A DNA stretch of 64,000 nucleotides. It comes from Lineus longissimus (taxonomy: Eukaryota > Nemertea > Pilidiophora > Heteronemertea > Lineidae). Location of the stretch: the NCBI RefSeq assembly GCF_910592395.1, contig NC_088313.1, positions 17,376,437 through 17,440,436 on the forward strand. The letters are read 5' to 3'. Shown here one piece after another: positions 61,801-64,000 of this stretch. Every line of letters begins with the position of its first letter. Position 1 is the stretch's first letter. The notes under the pieces are model-generated. The model made no database searches. It was not told where the DNA came from and saw only the letters and a program-made list of their open reading frames with translations. A program made the translations under genes and the position numbers.

Positions 61801-63875
61801 CGCCATATACGTTTGGGTTAGACACTTTCTCGCAGTCACTTTTCCCTATCATTTTTCAGGGCCCAACACCGTCCTCTGGCACGGGGCCTGATCATGATTA
61901 CTCATCCACCAGCAGGAGAGGATCGTATGCGTACTTTGAAGCCTCATCTCCCACACAGAATAACGTTCCGGCAATAATGCGTTCTTATGCCCAATTCGCT
62001 GGTAAATTGCTCAGCCTATTATTTCATTTATTGTTGAAAAAGCCACATCACGGTTCACATTATCATCGGGAAACATGGGCCGGATGTTCAAAACAAGTTT
62101 CACTGAAGAAATTGAATTAAGTTAATGTCGGTAACAATTTTCTTTGAAGAAAGGGACCAAGTCGTCGCTAATTCTTTGTCCATATTGAACATGATAAACG
62201 GCATGGAACGACCAGTGCAGGCTTGAACGGCAGTCTGATCCAGTCATAAAAACTGGAGTGTATCTGAAATGCTCAGTTTTTCGCAAAAGATATCCTACCA
62301 CCCGTATTTTAAATTTAAAAAGACACTGACATGCCGTAACCAAGATTCAGTGAACTGTGTATTTTTGTTATTTTCAGGTGATGAGCCAAGATGCCTGTCA
62401 TTCGCATACCATATGAGAGGATCAGGCATGGGTAGTTTGGATGTAGTGCTGGCTGTTGGCGGTCAGCCACAAGCACCTCTCTTCAATGCTTCCGGTGATA
62501 ATTATGGCTCGGATTGGAATTTGGCAAATGTTCTTATTCCCAAACAGCATGCAAGCTACACGGTAAGCGGTTAGGCAAGAATCCTCGACAGATGGGTGGT
62601 ATGGTAGGCCAATCGAACTAGTTCGTCGTAATTACGCCCATATCTCATATCTCACAAGCGTGCATACATCCTCCCATCCTTTGAGAAATTTCAATAAACG
62701 GTTACCAATGCTGCTTTATCAAATTTAATTGTTTTGTCGCCTGCTTTCTTCCTCGGACTATTAAAGTGTCCAGTACGGTTTTACGATCATCGAACACAAG
62801 ATCAACATTAGTGAATCCTGCGATGACTTTGTTTTCAGATTGAGTTCATAGCAAAACGACATTCCTGGCAGTCGGATATTGCCGTTGATGCCATCAGAGT
62901 TTCACCCTGTGTTGCTGTCCCAACCACAGCGCCAACAACTCCAAGCACAACTCCGGGCACGATGCCTACGACTCCAAGCTCAACGTCAACAACTTCAAAA
63001 CCATCTGGCAAGAAACACGTTCCCGCTTTTGCGCCGCGCAGACGAGCGATTTTATCGCAGCAACTTGCGATTATGATCTCGCTGTAATGTGCGAAAATGT
63101 ATCGCTTGCTCTCCGGTTAAAACTGATAATCGCTAGCTTTGATATTGATTGAAGGTGACAGGCACCTGCGATGTGCCAAATTTTAAAACACTAACGGATG
63201 ACTCTGCTTTCAGGTAATGATGTCATGTGCGATTTCGAAGAAGATCTTGCGGATTGTTTCATGAGCAACTCTCGTGAGGACACGACAGACTTCGTGCGTG
63301 CTGACCAATGCCTCGGATCAACCAGTCCATGCTATGACCACACATCTGGATATGGATATTATCTCATATTCCGACCCCAAGTTCGGGTAAGACATTTAGA
63401 CACCAACTCATCCCCTCTTACAAATCCAGCGATTAGCTGAAAATAGCCGAACTTCGACTCCTTAATTGCAACAGCCATATCAGGATCCTAGTCGAATGAA
63501 ACACACTTTGATTCCGCTGTCGAGGATGAACTTCCCGCACGATATATATGGCCCGTGATGAAAATCACAAGCCTCAAATCCTGCCTTAGCTTGAGCTCTT
63601 TTAATCTATCAAGCTACATGTACGTACACGAACTTTTCCTTTTTTTTACCTTCTAGAATTCATACGACAGAGGTACCCTTGTGGGTCCATGGCTGAAGTT
63701 TGACAGTCGCGAGATATGCATTGGAGGATATTTCCATGGAGCTGGGTCATGCAGTGCCCATCTCATCATCCAATCCTTCAGTTCAAGCGATACCGATTAC
63801 CATGTGTCCATTCCACTCACCAAGGCTTGGGGTAAAGAACAGCTTTCATTCAAGACGAAAGGAGCGACCTTCAGG
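49868..63875 (+). CDS. Secreted astacin metalloprotease with EGF, CUB and repeated MAM domains (3' end missing)
   Basis: Twenty-two exons: 49868-49975, 51225-51590, 52589-52684, 53026-53098, 53389-53594, 53903-54097, 54692-54944, 55384-55490, 56052-56170, 56565-56734, 58034-58110, 58517-58652, 58932-59122, 59460-59945, 60202-60343, 60722-60906, 61183-61602, 61860-62001, 62378-62562, 62839-63007, 63214-63386, 63657-63875. They give 1406 residues, continuing past the edge. Order: signal peptide (MRSLSIAALLLLLMVLNVHC); acidic, coiled propeptide; basic GKRR activation site; astacin domain with zinc motif HELGHAMGFFHE (290-301) and Met-turn SIMHY (Tyr345); EGF-like Cys cluster (to about 428); CUB (433-564); MAM A; Thr/Pro linker; MAM B; linker; MAM C; short linker; diverged MAM D. 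Astacins cleave matrix and growth-factor precursors; MAM and CUB domains mediate binding. Weak points: the exon 2 donor (AAG/gttcgt) and a GC-AG intron after 63007. Confidence 0.92.
49976..51224 (+). other. First intron of the astacin gene
   Basis: The intron separates the signal-peptide exon from the propeptide exon. I see no ORF, repeat pair or RNA gene in it. A few CCCGC-rich tracts lie near 50860-51010. Confidence 0.5.
54329..54564. mobile_element. 236-bp non-autonomous element, copy 2, perfect 9-bp target duplication
   Basis: Nearly identical to the copy at 42416 apart from an 8-bp deletion near CCGAATATTAAAG and a few substitutions. It is flanked directly by TTTAATCTA (54320-54328 and 54565-54573). 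It lies in the intron after the zinc-motif exon of the astacin gene. Confidence 0.92.
57318..57490. mobile_element. PIF/Harbinger-like MITE with TAA target duplication
   Basis: GGCCGAAGTTACATAGACCT then CATTCGTTCATTT at the left is mirrored at the right, ending in AACTTCGGCC, with arms of about 33 bases and one mismatch in the first 30. TAA lies directly on both sides (57315-57317 and 57491-57493). A 3-bp TWA duplication and GG-starting ends are hallmarks of PIF/Harbinger elements. It is in an intron of the astacin gene. Confidence 0.88.
59548..59820 (+). repeat. Coding minisatellite, 21-bp unit, first Thr/Pro linker
   Basis: ACGCCAACAACCCCACCCACA is repeated about ten to twelve times almost without change and encodes TPTTPPT units, a mucin-like linker between MAM A and MAM B with dense potential O-glycosylation. 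Confidence 0.95.
59820..62935 (+). repeat. Tandem duplication of a MAM-coding unit, period about 1657 bp
   Basis: Exon and intron sequence from the end of the first Thr/Pro linker (AGCAAAACGCCATCTGCAAT) to the start of the next linker (CCAACCACAGCGCCAACAAC) is repeated. Matching borders are 59945/61602, 60202/61860, 60722/62378 and 61183/62839. Introns differ by scattered substitutions and small indels. Confidence 0.95.
61262..61480 (+). repeat. Coding minisatellite, second Thr/Pro linker
   Basis: The same 21-bp unit as in the first linker, about nine copies, with ACGCC and ACTCC variants interspersed. It joins MAM B and MAM C. The third linker (62928-63007) has lost the regular unit and reads TTPSTTPGTMPTTPSSTSTT. 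Confidence 0.93.
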
Positions 63876-64000
63876 GTAGGTAAAGAAAAGGGACAGTTGG
63901 GCTATACCTTAAATTGTATGGGCTGTTCGATTGAAGAGCAATGAAAACCTATTTTATCTGCCCAAGCTACAACTACTCAGCTCCTTAAAATGAAAGACCG

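Noticed and set aside
1-64000. CRISPR arrays, operons, bacterial promoters, rRNA genes
   Set aside because: None seen; introns, polyadenylation signals and animal protein families show this is animal nuclear DNA, and the direct repeats lack regular spacers.

Overview
This window reads as nuclear DNA of an invertebrate animal, most likely a lophotrochozoan such as a mollusc, annelid or brachiopod. Genes are split by GT-AG introns and separated by AT-rich, repeat-filled spacers. The TACATGTA-type motif is frequent, and many short non-autonomous DNA transposons lie in introns and spacers. Two orthologues usually lost in insects and nematodes or specialised elsewhere (RAB24, BBIP1), together with a neuropeptide precursor of adipokinetic-hormone (AKH) layout, a type best known from protostomes, point the same way. 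The phylum itself cannot be fixed from the sequence.

Layout. (1) 16-8827 (+): 3' part of a VWDE-like membrane protein, from a von Willebrand D domain through an EGF-like region to a membrane segment and short tail. (2) 14187-16630 (-): complete seven-exon RAB24. (3) 18766-21823 (+): complete six-exon THG1L (tRNA-His guanylyltransferase), head to head with RAB24. (4) 22490-24300: complex direct-repeat array. (5) 26907-33067 (-): complete eleven-exon type I membrane protein with CUB, antistasin-like, LDLa, MAM, MAM, LDLa and LDLa domains, a membrane segment and a PPxY tail. (6) 36363-36653 (+): BBIP1, the small BBSome subunit. (7) 39959-43155 (-): candidate AKH-type neuropeptide precursor with a TATA-box promoter. 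(8) 47488-49287 (+): intronless GT92 glycosyltransferase. (9) 49868 to beyond the right edge (+): secreted astacin metalloprotease with EGF and CUB domains and at least four MAM domains, joined by Thr/Pro minisatellite linkers.

The genes form no operon or shared pathway. Several act at the cell surface or in the extracellular matrix (VWDE-like, CUB/MAM/LDLa receptor, astacin-MAM protease); the others are housekeeping or trafficking genes (RAB24, THG1L, BBIP1, GT92). The mobile fraction is rich. It includes a pair of 240-bp elements with perfect 9-bp target duplications, a pair of 370-bp MITEs with 17-bp terminal inverted repeats, foldback elements with 6- and 8-bp target duplications, a Harbinger-like MITE with TAA duplications, pogo-like relics and two LINE 3' relics. 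The most noteworthy signals are the neuropeptide candidate, the domain architecture of the receptor, and a recent 1.66-kb duplication of a MAM unit in the astacin gene whose junctions fall in the Thr/Pro minisatellite. All exon borders come from reading frame and splice motifs alone.
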